DNA of 64,000 nt from UBA7957 sp965222695 (GTDB lineage Bacteria > Pseudomonadota > Gammaproteobacteria > Granulosicoccales > Granulosicoccaceae). This document shows positions 8,662-16,919 of this stretch, piece after piece. The stretch is taken from positions 3,100,001 to 3,164,000 of the forward strand of contig OZ244967.1 in the NCBI GenBank assembly GCA_965222695.1, in the 5' to 3' direction. How positions within the stretch are numbered: position 1 is the first letter of the stretch; each line of letters starts with the position of its first letter. The notes under the pieces are model-generated. The model did no database searches, had not been told where the DNA came from, and saw only the letters and a program-made list of their open reading frames with translations. Made by a program: the position numbers and the translations under genes.

Positions 8662-9018
8662 TTATTTACGAATAGGACGCCTTGGTCCTTTACGCGTACG
8701 TGCATTCGTCTTTGTCCTTTGGCCACGCAACGGCAATCCGCGGCGATGGCGAATCCCGCGGTAGCAACCCAGATCCATCAGTCGCTTGATATTCATAGAT
8801 ACATCGCGTCGCAAATCGCCCTCGACGGTGTATTTCACGACTTCGCCGCGAATCCCTTCGACCTCATCTTCACTCAGGTCACGTACTTTAACGTCCGGAG
8901 AAACACCGGCCGAATTACAAATCTTATGGGCTCTCGTCCGACCTATGCCATAGATTGAGGTTAGCGCCACCCAGGTGTGCTTGTGCACCGGAATATTAAT
9001 GCCTGCGATGCGGGCCAT
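8662..9018 (-). CDS. rpsM: 30S ribosomal protein S13
   Basis: The 118 residues begin MARIAGINIPVHKHTWVALT and end in the basic tail RTRKGPRRPIRK. It is the first gene of the alpha operon. The start is only about 25 nt from the predicted transcription start of the promoter at 9051-9079. The leader contains the small hairpin GTCTC-GGG-GAGAC, which holds the ribosome binding site. Confidence 0.99.
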   Translation of the reverse strand: MARIAGINIPVHKHTWVALTSIYGIGRTRAHKICNSAGVSPDVKVRDLSEDEVEGIRGEVVKYTVEGDLRRDVSMNIKRLMDLGCYRGIRHRRGLPLRGQRTKTNARTRKGPRRPIRK

Positions 9019-9037
9019 ACTGAGTCTCCCCGAGACG

Positions 9038-9079
9038 TAAAAAGCCTGTCATTGTACGATGTCAGGCCGTTTTGATCAA
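9038..9079 (-). promoter_or_regulatory. Alpha operon promoter (sigma70 type) with overlapping terminator-like hairpin
   Basis: On the minus strand a -35 TTGATC (9074-9079) and a -10 TACAAT (9051-9056) are separated by exactly 17 nt. The -10 box lies inside an imperfect hairpin (arms GCCTGACA and TGACAGGC, about 9043-9066) that is followed by TTTTT. The same DNA may therefore end the spc transcript and start the alpha transcript. Position between rpmJ and rpsM matches the E. coli alpha promoter. Confidence 0.7.
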
Positions 9080-9096
9080 TTATCGAAAATAAAAAA

Positions 9097-9213
9097 TTAA
9101 CCCTGGCGCTGCTTGTGTCTGGGATCCGACGAGCAAATCACTCTGACAACACCATGGCGCTTGACAACTTTGCAGTTTCTACAAATCTTTTTTACCGAAG
9201 CGCGAACTTTCAT
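9097..9213 (-). CDS. rpmJ: 50S ribosomal protein L36
   Basis: This small gene encodes 38 residues: it begins MKVRASVKKICRNCKVVKRH and ends SSDPRHKQRQG. It has the C-x2-C...C...H zinc-binding set of the zinc-containing (C+) L36 form. It closes the spc operon just after secY. Confidence 0.98.
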   Translation of the reverse strand: MKVRASVKKICRNCKVVKRHGVVRVICSSDPRHKQRQG

Positions 9214-9249
9214 TGTTAAACCCTCGTGAGCAATCGTTGAGCTCAAGTT

Positions 9250-10596
9250 TTATCGCCTTGGACCCTTTTTACCTTTCATGTTTGTCTTTTTGATCAAGGT
9301 GTCGTACTGCTGACTCATCATGTGAGCCTGAGCCTGTGACACGAAATCCATAATGACAACCACGATTATCAGCAAAGAAGTGCCGCCAAAATAAAACGGT
9401 ACGTTCCACCAAAGAATCAAGAATTCCGGCAACAGGCAGACGAGTGTAATATAAATCGCACCGAATAAGGTCAATCGGGTCAATACGCCGTCTATATACT
9501 GAGCTGTTTTTTCCCCCGGCCGAATCCCCGGAATAAACGCTCCCGAGCGCTTTAAATTGTCCGCTGTTTCCTTTGCGTTAAACACCAATGCAGTATAAAA
9601 AAAACAAAAGAAAATAATCGCAGACGCGTAAAGCAATACGTAAACCGGCTGCCCCGGTTGTAATGTAGAAACAATATTCTGCAACCAACCCGCGTTACTG
9701 GCACTGCCGGCAAAATCACCCAATGTTGCCGGAAAGAGAATAATACTCGAGGCGAAAATCGGTGGAATCACCCCTGCCATATTCAATTTCAACGGTAAAT
9801 GGCTGCTTTGAGCGGCATACATTTTTCGGCCTTGTTGCCGCTTGGCATAATTCACTGTAATCCGGCGCTGGCCACGCTCGACAAAAATAACGAATGCGGT
9901 GACCGCAATGATTAAGGCAAACAAAATGATTACGATCAGAGCCGATAACTCGCCGGTACGAACCAACTCCAGCGTGCCGCCAATAGCGGAAGGAAGACCC
10001 GCGACAATTCCGGCGAAAATCAGAATCGAGATGCCGTTGCCGATTCCGCGCTCTGTAACTTGTTCACCCAGCCACATCAAAAACAAGGTGCCTGTTACCA
10101 GAGTGATGGCTCCCGTCATCACGAATGCAGGCCCTGTAAAAAAGGCCAAAGGCTGCCCACCGGCTGACTGGCCCTGCAATGCGATGGTGACACCTATGGC
10201 TTGTACCGATGCCAGTACCAGTGTTCCATACCGGGTATATTTGGTAATTTTCTTACGGCCGCTTTCTCCTTCTTTTCGCAGCTGCTCCAGGCTGGGAATC
10301 ACGTGGGTCATCATCTGCATGATGATCGATGCCGAAATATAGGGCATCACACCCAGCGCAAATATGGACATACGCGACAAGGCCCCACCGCCGAACATAT
10401 TGAACATATCCAGTATACCGCCCCGTTGCTGATCAAACAGCACGGCCATTACCCGCGGATCCACGCCAGGGATAGTAATATGCGCGCCGATTCTGAAAAT
10501 CAGAATTGCGAACAACACAAAAAATATGCGCTGACGCAACTCGGCAGACTTGCCCAGTCCTCCAAGGCCTCCCAGTGCGTCTGCGGAAGCGCTCAC
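9250..10596 (-). CDS. secY: Protein translocase subunit SecY
   Basis: The 448-residue polytopic membrane protein has about ten transmembrane segments. Signatures include PGVDPRVMAVLFDQQ near the first loop and GIGNGISILIFAGIVAGLP in the middle. It forms the channel of the SecYEG translocon. It starts at GTG with GGAG seven bases upstream, 4 nt after the rplO stop. Confidence 0.99.
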   Translation of the reverse strand: MSASADALGGLGGLGKSAELRQRIFFVLFAILIFRIGAHITIPGVDPRVMAVLFDQQRGGILDMFNMFGGGALSRMSIFALGVMPYISASIIMQMMTHVIPSLEQLRKEGESGRKKITKYTRYGTLVLASVQAIGVTIALQGQSAGGQPLAFFTGPAFVMTGAITLVTGTLFLMWLGEQVTERGIGNGISILIFAGIVAGLPSAIGGTLELVRTGELSALIVIILFALIIAVTAFVIFVERGQRRITVNYAKRQQGRKMYAAQSSHLPLKLNMAGVIPPIFASSIILFPATLGDFAGSASNAGWLQNIVSTLQPGQPVYVLLYASAIIFFCFFYTALVFNAKETADNLKRSGAFIPGIRPGEKTAQYIDGVLTRLTLFGAIYITLVCLLPEFLILWWNVPFYFGGTSLLIIVVVIMDFVSQAQAHMMSQQYDTLIKKTNMKGKKGPRR

Positions 10597-10600
10597 CTGC

Positions 10601-11035
10601 TTACTCCTCTATCGAACCGCCAGCGGCAGTGATTTGTTCACGCGCACCCGACGTTACGCGCAAGCCTTTAATAGTTACCGGTTTTTCTACTTCTCCGGAT
10701 TTGATGATTTTGACCGTTTTGGTTTTAGCTGCAACGACACCTTTCTCCAGCAACAAGGGCAAGGTGATCTCATCGGCATCCAGTTTATTGATTTCACTTA
10801 ACCGTACTTCAGCATAGTGTGTACTTTTTCGTGAGGTAAAACCGAACTTAGGTAAACGGCGCTGAATGGGCATTTGCCCACCCTCGAATCCGACCTTGTG
10901 ATACCCCCCGGATCGAGATTTTTGGCCCTTGTGCCCGCGACCGCCCGTCTTACCCAGGCCGGAGCCGATTCCACGGCCGCGTCGCTTGGCGACTTTTTTA
11001 GCACCTTCTCCCGGTTTGATTGCATTCAGGTACAT
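10601..11035 (-). CDS. rplO: 50S ribosomal protein L15
   Basis: The 144 residues include the Gly- and Arg-rich N-terminal region GRGIGSGLGKTGGRGHKGQK and KVGFEGGQMPIQRRLPKFGF, both diagnostic for L15. It is a late-assembling 23S rRNA protein. It sits between rpmD and secY in the spc operon. Confidence 0.99.
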   Translation of the reverse strand: MYLNAIKPGEGAKKVAKRRGRGIGSGLGKTGGRGHKGQKSRSGGYHKVGFEGGQMPIQRRLPKFGFTSRKSTHYAEVRLSEINKLDADEITLPLLLEKGVVAAKTKTVKIIKSGEVEKPVTIKGLRVTSGAREQITAAGGSIEE

Positions 11036-11037
11036 AT

Positions 11038-11229
11038 TTATGCCTCTTCGACCCGCAGCATATACGCCACTTTATTGATCATGCCCCGATTCTCGGGCGT
11101 ATCCCGCACTTCGACTGTATTGTGTATTTTGCGTATGCCCAATCCCCTGACACAAGCCTGGTGAGATTTGAGCCGTCCGCTGGGGCTTTTTACCAGCGTT
11201 ACTTTCAAGAAATTTTCACCGCTCACCAT
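11038..11229 (-). CDS. rpmD: 50S ribosomal protein L30
   Basis: The 63-residue protein contains LKVTLVKSPSGRLKSHQACV and GLGIRKIHNTVEV, the L30 core. The ATG lies next to the rpsE stop (TGATATG), so translation is probably coupled. It is a few residues longer than the E. coli protein at the N terminus. Confidence 0.97.
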   Translation of the reverse strand: MVSGENFLKVTLVKSPSGRLKSHQACVRGLGIRKIHNTVEVRDTPENRGMINKVAYMLRVEEA

Positions 11230-11230
11230 A

Positions 11231-11737
11231 TCAACCCCGAATCTCTTCTACGTTTTTGCCTCTTTTGGCGGCGACAGACTCCGGCGATTGCATCTGGGTA
11301 AGGCCATTAACTGTCGCTCTAACGACATTGATGGGATTGTTGGTACCCATGATCTTCGCTAATACATTGCGGACACCGACGGCCTCAAATACCGCACGCA
11401 TGGCGCCACCTGCGATAATACCCGTACCTTCGGAAGCCGGCTGCATATAGACACGAGCCGCCCCGTGACGCCCTTTCAACGGGTATTGAAGCGTACCGTC
11501 CGCTATTCCGACCGTATGCATGTTTTTACGGGCTTTATCCATCGCTTTTTGTATAGCCAGAGGCACTTCCCGTGCCTTCCCGTATCCAAAGCCGATCTTT
11601 CCGTTTCCGTCTCCTACAACCGTCAGGGCGGTAAAGCCGAATTGGCGGCCTCCTTTCACAACTTTAGCAACACGGTTAATGGCGACTAATTTTTCGATAT
11701 AACCGTCGCTATTGTTTCCGACTTCTACACTGGACAT
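11231..11737 (-). CDS. rpsE: 30S ribosomal protein S5
   Basis: The 168 residues include VAINRVAKVVKGGRQFGFTA and GNGKIGFGYGKAREVPLAIQ, the S5 double-stranded RNA-binding domain. S5 contributes to decoding fidelity and mRNA unwinding at the entry channel. It lies between rplR and rpmD in the spc operon. Confidence 0.99.
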   Translation of the reverse strand: MSSVEVGNNSDGYIEKLVAINRVAKVVKGGRQFGFTALTVVGDGNGKIGFGYGKAREVPLAIQKAMDKARKNMHTVGIADGTLQYPLKGRHGAARVYMQPASEGTGIIAGGAMRAVFEAVGVRNVLAKIMGTNNPINVVRATVNGLTQMQSPESVAAKRGKNVEEIRG

Positions 11738-11749
11738 AGTACTAAACCT

Positions 11750-12103
11750 TTAAAATTGCAGGCCGTTTTCACGAGCCGAATCTGCCAGGGCCTTTACCCG
11801 CCCGTGGAACTTAAAACCGGAACGGTCGAAAGCAACTTTATTGACACCCGCCGCCAAGGCTTTTTCTGCAATAGCGGAACCAACAGCCACAGCCGCCTCT
11901 ACATTTCCACCATATTTCAGTCCGCCACGTAAATCCTTGCTCAAGGTCGAAGCGCTCACCAGTACCCTGCCGCCGCTGGTGTCTATGATTTGAGCGTATA
12001 TATGCTTGGACGTACGATGAACGGAAAGACGCGGTACGCCCAACTCGCGGATATGGGCACGAGTCCTTCTCGATCGTCTGATTCTGGTTTCTTTTTTGTT
12101 CAT
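11750..12103 (-). CDS. rplR: 50S ribosomal protein L18
   Basis: From the ATG at 12103 the protein has 117 residues; a GTG one codon earlier is less likely. It contains RRTRAHIRELGVPRLSVHRT and ends VKALADSARENGLQF, typical of L18. L18 binds 5S rRNA together with L5 and L25. Confidence 0.98.
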   Translation of the reverse strand: MNKKETRIRRSRRTRAHIRELGVPRLSVHRTSKHIYAQIIDTSGGRVLVSASTLSKDLRGGLKYGGNVEAAVAVGSAIAEKALAAGVNKVAFDRSGFKFHGRVKALADSARENGLQF

Positions 12104-12124
12104 CACTGCGAACCCTAAAACTGA

Positions 12125-12658
12125 TTACTTTTTCTTCGCTTCTTTCATAATGACGTATTCGCCGACATATCTCACGCCCTTACCCTTGTACGGCTCGGGC
12201 GGGCGGTAAGCCCGAATATCGGATGCCACCTGCCCGACAACCTGTTTGTCTATACCCTTAACGACAATTTCAGTCTGGCTCGGCGTCTCGACGGTAATTC
12301 CATCCGGAATTGCATGCACTACCGGATGAGAAAAACCTAAGGTCAGGTTGAGATTTTTACCCTGAGCCTGAGCACGGTATCCGACGCCTCGCAGCTCAAG
12401 TTTTTTTTCGAATCCGGTACTGACACCGACGATCAGATTGTTCAACAGAGAACGTACCGTTCCTGCCATCATGACGGAGGCCTTGGAATCGGATTTTCCT
12501 GTGACCCGTAATTCTCCTTCTTCCAGGGCTACTGCGACAGTATCATGCACCAAAAGTTCAGAGGTACCATTACTGCCCTTGGCTTTTACCAACCGGTCGG
12601 TAACCGTAACTTCCACGCCCTTGGGTATGGCCACCGGCTGTTTTGCAACTCGTGACAT
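12125..12658 (-). CDS. rplF: 50S ribosomal protein L6
   Basis: From the ATG at 12658, preceded by GGGAGG, the protein is 177 residues (MSRVAKQPVAIPKGVEVTV). A longer frame upstream overlaps rpsH and is unlikely to be used. The C-terminal YRPPEPYKGKGVRYVGEYV is the L6 signature. L6 lies near the factor-binding site. Confidence 0.98.
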   Translation of the reverse strand: MSRVAKQPVAIPKGVEVTVTDRLVKAKGSNGTSELLVHDTVAVALEEGELRVTGKSDSKASVMMAGTVRSLLNNLIVGVSTGFEKKLELRGVGYRAQAQGKNLNLTLGFSHPVVHAIPDGITVETPSQTEIVVKGIDKQVVGQVASDIRAYRPPEPYKGKGVRYVGEYVIMKEAKKK

Positions 12659-12668
12659 AAATCCTCCC

Positions 12669-13064
12669 TTAAGATACCGAACAGAGTATTTCGCCGCCCT
12701 CACGCAGAGCGCTGGCTTTCGCGCCAGTCATTACGCCCTTGGACGTTGACACGATGGCAATACCCAGGCCGCCAAGGATCATCGGAATTTCATCGGCATT
12801 TTTATAAATACGCAGCCCCGGCTTGCTGATTCTGTCAATTTTTTCAATGACCGGGTTGCCTTCAAAGTATTTGAGCGTAATTTTCAAATCTTCCTTGGCA
12901 CCGTTACTATCCGTCTCATAATCCGAAATATAGCCTTCATCCTTCAATACCGAAGCAATTGCAACCTTGGCTTTAGAAGACGGCATAGAGATAACGGCTA
13001 ATTTAGCCGATTGACCGTTTCTGATTCGGGTTAACATATCCGCGATGGGATCTGACATACTCAT
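12669..13064 (-). CDS. rpsH: 30S ribosomal protein S8
   Basis: The 131 residues begin MSMSDPIADMLTRIRNGQ and end GGEILCSVS. The ATG at 13064 has AGGA seven bases upstream. S8 binds the central domain of 16S rRNA. In E. coli it also represses the spc operon at the rplE start, which here overlaps the upstream part of the same operon. Confidence 0.99.
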   Translation of the reverse strand: MSMSDPIADMLTRIRNGQSAKLAVISMPSSKAKVAIASVLKDEGYISDYETDSNGAKEDLKITLKYFEGNPVIEKIDRISKPGLRIYKNADEIPMILGGLGIAIVSTSKGVMTGAKASALREGGEILCSVS

Positions 13065-13087
13065 AATGAATTCCTAACTTATAGTCC

Positions 13088-13393
13088 TTACCAGGATGAT
13101 TTTGACAGTCCCGGCACATCACCACGCATCGCGGCTTCCCGCAACTTGATTCTGCTCAATCCGAATTTTCGGTAGTAGCCATGCGGACGACCGGTGATAC
13201 GGCAACGGTTACGTTGCCTTACAGGAGCAGAATCCCTCGGCAAACACTGAAGCTTTCTGACAGCCTCCATTTTTTCCTCAAACCCCGTATTGGGAGATGA
13301 AATCACGGCTTTCAGCTCTTGCCGTTTGACAGAGTATTTCTTTACCAGTTTAGCGCGCTTCACTTCGCGAGCGATCATTGATTTTTTTGCCAT
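13088..13393 (-). CDS. rpsN: 30S ribosomal protein S14
   Basis: The 101-residue protein is the long, zinc-free S14 type, with RDSAPVRQRNRCRITGRPHG and ending DVPGLSKSSW. The start overlaps the rplE stop by one base (TAATG), indicating translational coupling. Confidence 0.99.
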   Translation of the reverse strand: MAKKSMIAREVKRAKLVKKYSVKRQELKAVISSPNTGFEEKMEAVRKLQCLPRDSAPVRQRNRCRITGRPHGYYRKFGLSRIKLREAAMRGDVPGLSKSSW

Positions 13394-13947
13394 TACGCAG
13401 CCGCCTTTACTTTTTTGATAGGCATATTGAATTTTTCCAACAAAGCTCTGGCCTCATCGTCATTTTTTGCGCTAGTCGTGATCGTAATATCCATACCCCG
13501 AATCGCATCGATTTTGTCGTAATCGATTTCCGGGAATATGATCTGCTCCTTGATCCCCATGCTGTAGTTCCCGCGCCCGTCAAAAGACTTATGATTAAGA
13601 CCACGAAAATCGCGGATTCGCGGTATGGCAATACTGATCAGGCGATCGAGAAACTCATACATCCGTTCTCTGCGCAATGTCACCTTACAGCCTATGGGCC
13701 ATCCGTCACGGATTTTAAAACCCGCGATGGACTTGCGAGCCAGAGTAACAACCGGCTTCTGCCCGGATATGGAAGCCAGATCCTTGACCACATGCTCGAT
13801 GACTTTTTTATCACTCACCGCTTCTCCCAACCCGATATTCAAGGTAATTTTCTCGATGCGAGGAACTTCCATCACGCTCTTATAGGAAAAGTCGTTCATC
13901 ATCTCGGGAATTACTTTTTCCTTATAAAACTCTTTTAAACGTGCCAT
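13393..13947 (-). CDS. rplE: 50S ribosomal protein L5
   Basis: The 184 residues contain VPRIEKITLNIGLGEAVSDK and GRGNYSMGIKEQIIFPEIDY, typical of L5. L5 binds 5S rRNA and contacts the P-site tRNA. It is about five residues longer than the E. coli protein, at the C terminus (KKVKAAA). Confidence 0.99.
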   Translation of the reverse strand: MARLKEFYKEKVIPEMMNDFSYKSVMEVPRIEKITLNIGLGEAVSDKKVIEHVVKDLASISGQKPVVTLARKSIAGFKIRDGWPIGCKVTLRRERMYEFLDRLISIAIPRIRDFRGLNHKSFDGRGNYSMGIKEQIIFPEIDYDKIDAIRGMDITITTSAKNDDEARALLEKFNMPIKKVKAAA

Positions 13948-13965
13948 ATTGCTTTACCTGCCTGC

Positions 13966-14283
13966 CTAGCTATCAACCGTTTCGTTGTTGGACTTAAAAA
14001 AGCGTACTTTTTGTCCGTCCTCCAGAGTACGAATTCCAACTCTGTCAGCTTTTTCGGTAGCCGGATTGTAAATCGCCACATTCGAAATATGGATAGGCGC
14101 TTCTTTTTCCATTATGCCGCCCGGAATACCCGTCGCCGGATTTCCTTTGGTGTGTTTTTTTACCATATTAGTATTATCGACAATGACCCGTGAATCAGGT
14201 AACACCTTCTGCAAAGTGCCACGGCGTCCTTTGTCTTTCCCAGCGAGGATAATGACTTCATCGCCTTTTTTTAATTTACGCAT
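13966..14283 (-). CDS. rplX: 50S ribosomal protein L24
   Basis: The 105-residue protein begins MRKLKKGDEVIILAGKDKGR, the KOW motif of L24, and includes VKKHTKGNPATGIPGGIMEK. L24 initiates 50S assembly at the 5' end of 23S rRNA. It lies between rplN and rplE. Confidence 0.98.
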   Translation of the reverse strand: MRKLKKGDEVIILAGKDKGRRGTLQKVLPDSRVIVDNTNMVKKHTKGNPATGIPGGIMEKEAPIHISNVAIYNPATEKADRVGIRTLEDGQKVRFFKSNNETVDS

Positions 14284-14294
14284 CGTTATGAACC

Positions 14295-14663
14295 TTATAA
14301 AACTTCGGGTGCAAGCGAGATAATTTTCATAAACCGTTCGGATCTGAGCTCACGGGTAACCGGGCCGAAGATACGTGTTCCAATCGGCTCAAGCTTTGAA
14401 TTAAGAATAACCGCAGCATTTTGATCGAATCGAATCGCGGAACCATCGGGCCGGCGTATCCCCTTTCGCGTACGTACAACCACGGCATTGTAAACCTCGC
14501 CCTTTTTCACTTTACCCCGGGGGATCGCATCTTTGACGCTGACTTTAATAATATCGCCGACTCTCGCATAGCGTCTTTTTGAGCCGCCAAGCACTTTTAT
14601 GCATTGAACTTTTCTCGCACCACTATTGTCGGCAGCGTTTAATATTGTTTGCATCTGAATCAT
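14295..14663 (-). CDS. rplN: 50S ribosomal protein L14
   Basis: The 122 residues begin MIQMQTILNAADNSGARKVQ, the L14 signature, and contain FDQNAAVILNSKLEPIGTRI. L14 forms an intersubunit bridge. A spc promoter would be expected near here, but I could not identify one in the 33-nt gap to rpsQ. Confidence 0.99.
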   Translation of the reverse strand: MIQMQTILNAADNSGARKVQCIKVLGGSKRRYARVGDIIKVSVKDAIPRGKVKKGEVYNAVVVRTRKGIRRPDGSAIRFDQNAAVILNSKLEPIGTRIFGPVTRELRSERFMKIISLAPEVL

Positions 14664-14696
14664 GATCAGAACCCAGTTTCTAGCCGTAGCAACTTG

Positions 14697-14960
14697 TTAC
14701 TTGGAAGCAGACTCGAGCACCCTTTCCAGGGTCCACGATTTGGTTTTCGAAATCGGCCGGCACTCTTTTATTTGTACAACATCACCGATTTCCAGGCTGT
14801 TCTGTTCATCGTGAACGTGAAACTTCGAAGACTTGCTTATGAATTTTCCATAAACAGGATGTCGCACCTTTCTCTCGATTAATACGGTTGCGGATTTATC
14901 CATTTTATTGCTGACAACCCGGCCAATAGCGGTACGTTGTAATTTTTGCTGCTCGCTCAT
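14697..14960 (-). CDS. rpsQ: 30S ribosomal protein S17
   Basis: The 87 residues include RTAIGRVVSNKMDKSATVLI and GDVVQIKECRPISKTKSW, the S17 OB-fold. Its ATG overlaps the rpmC stop by 4 nt (ATGA). Confidence 0.98.
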   Translation of the reverse strand: MSEQQKLQRTAIGRVVSNKMDKSATVLIERKVRHPVYGKFISKSSKFHVHDEQNSLEIGDVVQIKECRPISKTKSWTLERVLESASK

Positions 14961-15160
14961 TGCTGTTCACCCGCCTTGCTTTTTTCAATGATAAGAGTTT
15001 GAACTCGTGCAATTCCTCTTCTTGTCTTTTTGAACAAATGCGGTTTTACATCCTGACCCGAACCTCGTTGCATGCGCAGATTGAATTGCTCTTTCAGCAG
15101 AGCGTTCATTTCTGTCTCCAATTCAGCAAGCGTTTTTTCGCGTAATTCACTGGTTTTCAT
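14957..15160 (-). CDS. rpmC: 50S ribosomal protein L29
   Basis: The 67-residue protein begins MKTSELREKTLAELETEMNA and has the LKEQFNLRMQRGSGQ helix of L29. The ATG at 15160 shares a base with the rplP stop (TGATG); the GTG one codon earlier is an alternative. L29 sits at the polypeptide exit with L23. Confidence 0.97.
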   Translation of the reverse strand: MKTSELREKTLAELETEMNALLKEQFNLRMQRGSGQDVKPHLFKKTRRGIARVQTLIIEKSKAGEQQ

Positions 15161-15573
15161 CACATTACCGTCCGGCTGACGAAAGTCGTTGAAATAGGCA
15201 GCTTGGCAGCTGCTCTGGCGAAAGCTTCGCGTGCAACGCGCTCGCTTACGCCTTCCATCTCATAAAGCACTTTACCCGGCTGAATTTTTGCCACCCAGAA
15301 CTCAACATTCCCTTTACCTTTACCCATACGCACTTCTATGGGTTTTTTAGTAACGGGTACATCCGGAAAAATTCTGATCCATATTTTTCCGCCCCGCTTG
15401 ATATGACGGGTCATGGCACGCCGAGCCGCCTCTATCTGCCTGGCAGTCAATTGTCCACGCTCAGAAGCCTTCAAGCCGAATTCGCCAAAACTGACTCGAT
15501 TGCCGTTCTGCGCCAGCCCGCGGTTGCGTGACTTCTGCTGTTTCCGAAATTTCGTTCTTTTTGGTTGTAACAT
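15160..15573 (-). CDS. rplP: 50S ribosomal protein L16
   Basis: The 137 residues begin MLQPKRTKFRKQQKSRNRGL and contain RRAMTRHIKRGGKIWIRIFP. L16 organises the A-site region of the 50S subunit. The gene lies between rpsC and rpmC in the S10 operon. Confidence 0.99.
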   Translation of the reverse strand: MLQPKRTKFRKQQKSRNRGLAQNGNRVSFGEFGLKASERGQLTARQIEAARRAMTRHIKRGGKIWIRIFPDVPVTKKPIEVRMGKGKGNVEFWVAKIQPGKVLYEMEGVSERVAREAFARAAAKLPISTTFVSRTVM

Positions 15574-15585
15574 GGTTCCCGAACC

Positions 15586-16278
15586 TTACTTGCTAGCTGC
15601 CTGAGTCGTCTTTTTCTCCGACAACTCACGTTTTTGCTCAAGATCAAAGACCTCACCGTTACAAACCCAAACCTTGATTCCGATGATGCCGTAGGTGGTT
15701 TTAGCTTCGGCGGTTCCGTAATCTATGTCCGCTCTCAGTGTATGCAGCGGAACACGCCCGTCGTGATACCACTCCCGTCTCGCGATTTCGGCTCCGTTCA
15801 ATCGGCCGGAAACGGAAATCTTCACGCCCTGGGCCCCGAGCCGCATGGTGTTTGTCAATACCCGCTTCATCGCCCGGCGAAACATGACACGGCGTTCCAA
15901 TTGCTGGGCCACGCTTTCTGCGATCAATGTTGCATCCAGCTCGGGTTTGCGTATTTCAGCGATATTGATTTTAACGTTGTTAATATTGATGTTCAGCATA
16001 GGAGCAATCTTAGCTCTCAGGCGCTCAACATCCTCACCCTTTTTACCAATCACTATCCCAGGCCTTGCAGTATGAACAGTGATCACCACGGCTCGGGCCG
16101 GCCTGGAAATTTCTATCCTGCTGACGGAAGCGTGTGAGAGCTTCTCACGGAGATACTCGCGGACTTCAATATCTTCGTTCAGATAGTTTGCATAGTCGGC
16201 ATTTCCCGCATACCAAGTTGAATTCCACTCGGCGGAAATACCAAGCCTGATTCCAATCGGGTGAACCTTTTGTCCCAT
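15586..16278 (-). CDS. rpsC: 30S ribosomal protein S3
   Basis: The 230-residue protein begins MGQKVHPIGIRLGISAEWNS and carries the KH-domain loop VIGKKGEDVERLRAKI (about residues 76-91). The C-terminal domain (about 115-205) contains RAMKRVLTNTMRLGAQGVKI. S3 lies at the mRNA entry site with S4 and S5. Confidence 0.99.
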   Translation of the reverse strand: MGQKVHPIGIRLGISAEWNSTWYAGNADYANYLNEDIEVREYLREKLSHASVSRIEISRPARAVVITVHTARPGIVIGKKGEDVERLRAKIAPMLNININNVKINIAEIRKPELDATLIAESVAQQLERRVMFRRAMKRVLTNTMRLGAQGVKISVSGRLNGAEIARREWYHDGRVPLHTLRADIDYGTAEAKTTYGIIGIKVWVCNGEVFDLEQKRELSEKKTTQAASK

Positions 16279-16291
16279 ATCTATACCTTAC

Positions 16292-16624
16292 TTATTCGTC
16301 AGCTACTACAACGGTGATGTGGCTGGTTCTTTTCAGAATCCTGTTCCCACGACCTTTTGCTCTTGCCCGCATGCGCTTCATTGTGGGACCCTCATCCACA
16401 GTAACCGCCGCCACTTTCAGCTCATCTATATCCGCGCCCTCATTATGTTCGGCATTGGCTATGGCCGAATCGAGGATTTTCTTGATCACCAGACTGGCCT
16501 TTTTATTACTGAACTCCATCAGTTCGAGCGCTTGCTCAACTTTTTTTCCACGGATCTGATCTGCCACCAGCCGCGCTTTTTGCGCTGATATGCGCGCATG
16601 TCTAAGTGATGATTCTGTTCGCAT
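16292..16624 (-). CDS. rplV: 50S ribosomal protein L22
   Basis: The 110 residues include RHARISAQKARLVADQIRGK and MKRMRARAKGRGNRILKRTS, the long beta-hairpin that lines the exit tunnel. The hairpin region looks wild type. Confidence 0.99.
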   Translation of the reverse strand: MRTESSLRHARISAQKARLVADQIRGKKVEQALELMEFSNKKASLVIKKILDSAIANAEHNEGADIDELKVAAVTVDEGPTMKRMRARAKGRGNRILKRTSHITVVVADE

Positions 16625-16632
16625 AGCCGCAC

Positions 16633-16905
16633 CTACCGTGATTTTTTATCTGCCACGTGACCCTTGTAAGTACGTGTCAGGGCAAATTCGCCAAGTTTGT
16701 GCCCAACCATATTTTCGCTGATCAGTACCGGCACGTGTTGCCTTCCGTTGTGAACGGCAATTGTAAAACCCACCATTTCCGGCAAAATCATTGAGCGACG
16801 GGACCAGGTTTTAATCGGGCGTTTACTGTTTGACTCACGCGCAGCTTCCACTTTTTTAAGCAGGTGATGGTCAACAAACGGACCCTTTTTCAATGAACGT
16901 GGCAC
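16633..16905 (-). CDS. rpsS: 30S ribosomal protein S19
   Basis: The 90-residue protein begins MPRSLKKGPFVDHHLLKKVE and includes SENMVGHKLGEFALTRTYKG. It starts at GTG. S19 forms the head of the 30S subunit with S13. Confidence 0.99.
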   Translation of the reverse strand: MPRSLKKGPFVDHHLLKKVEAARESNSKRPIKTWSRRSMILPEMVGFTIAVHNGRQHVPVLISENMVGHKLGEFALTRTYKGHVADKKSR

Positions 16906-16919
16906 TATTCAATCCTCAA

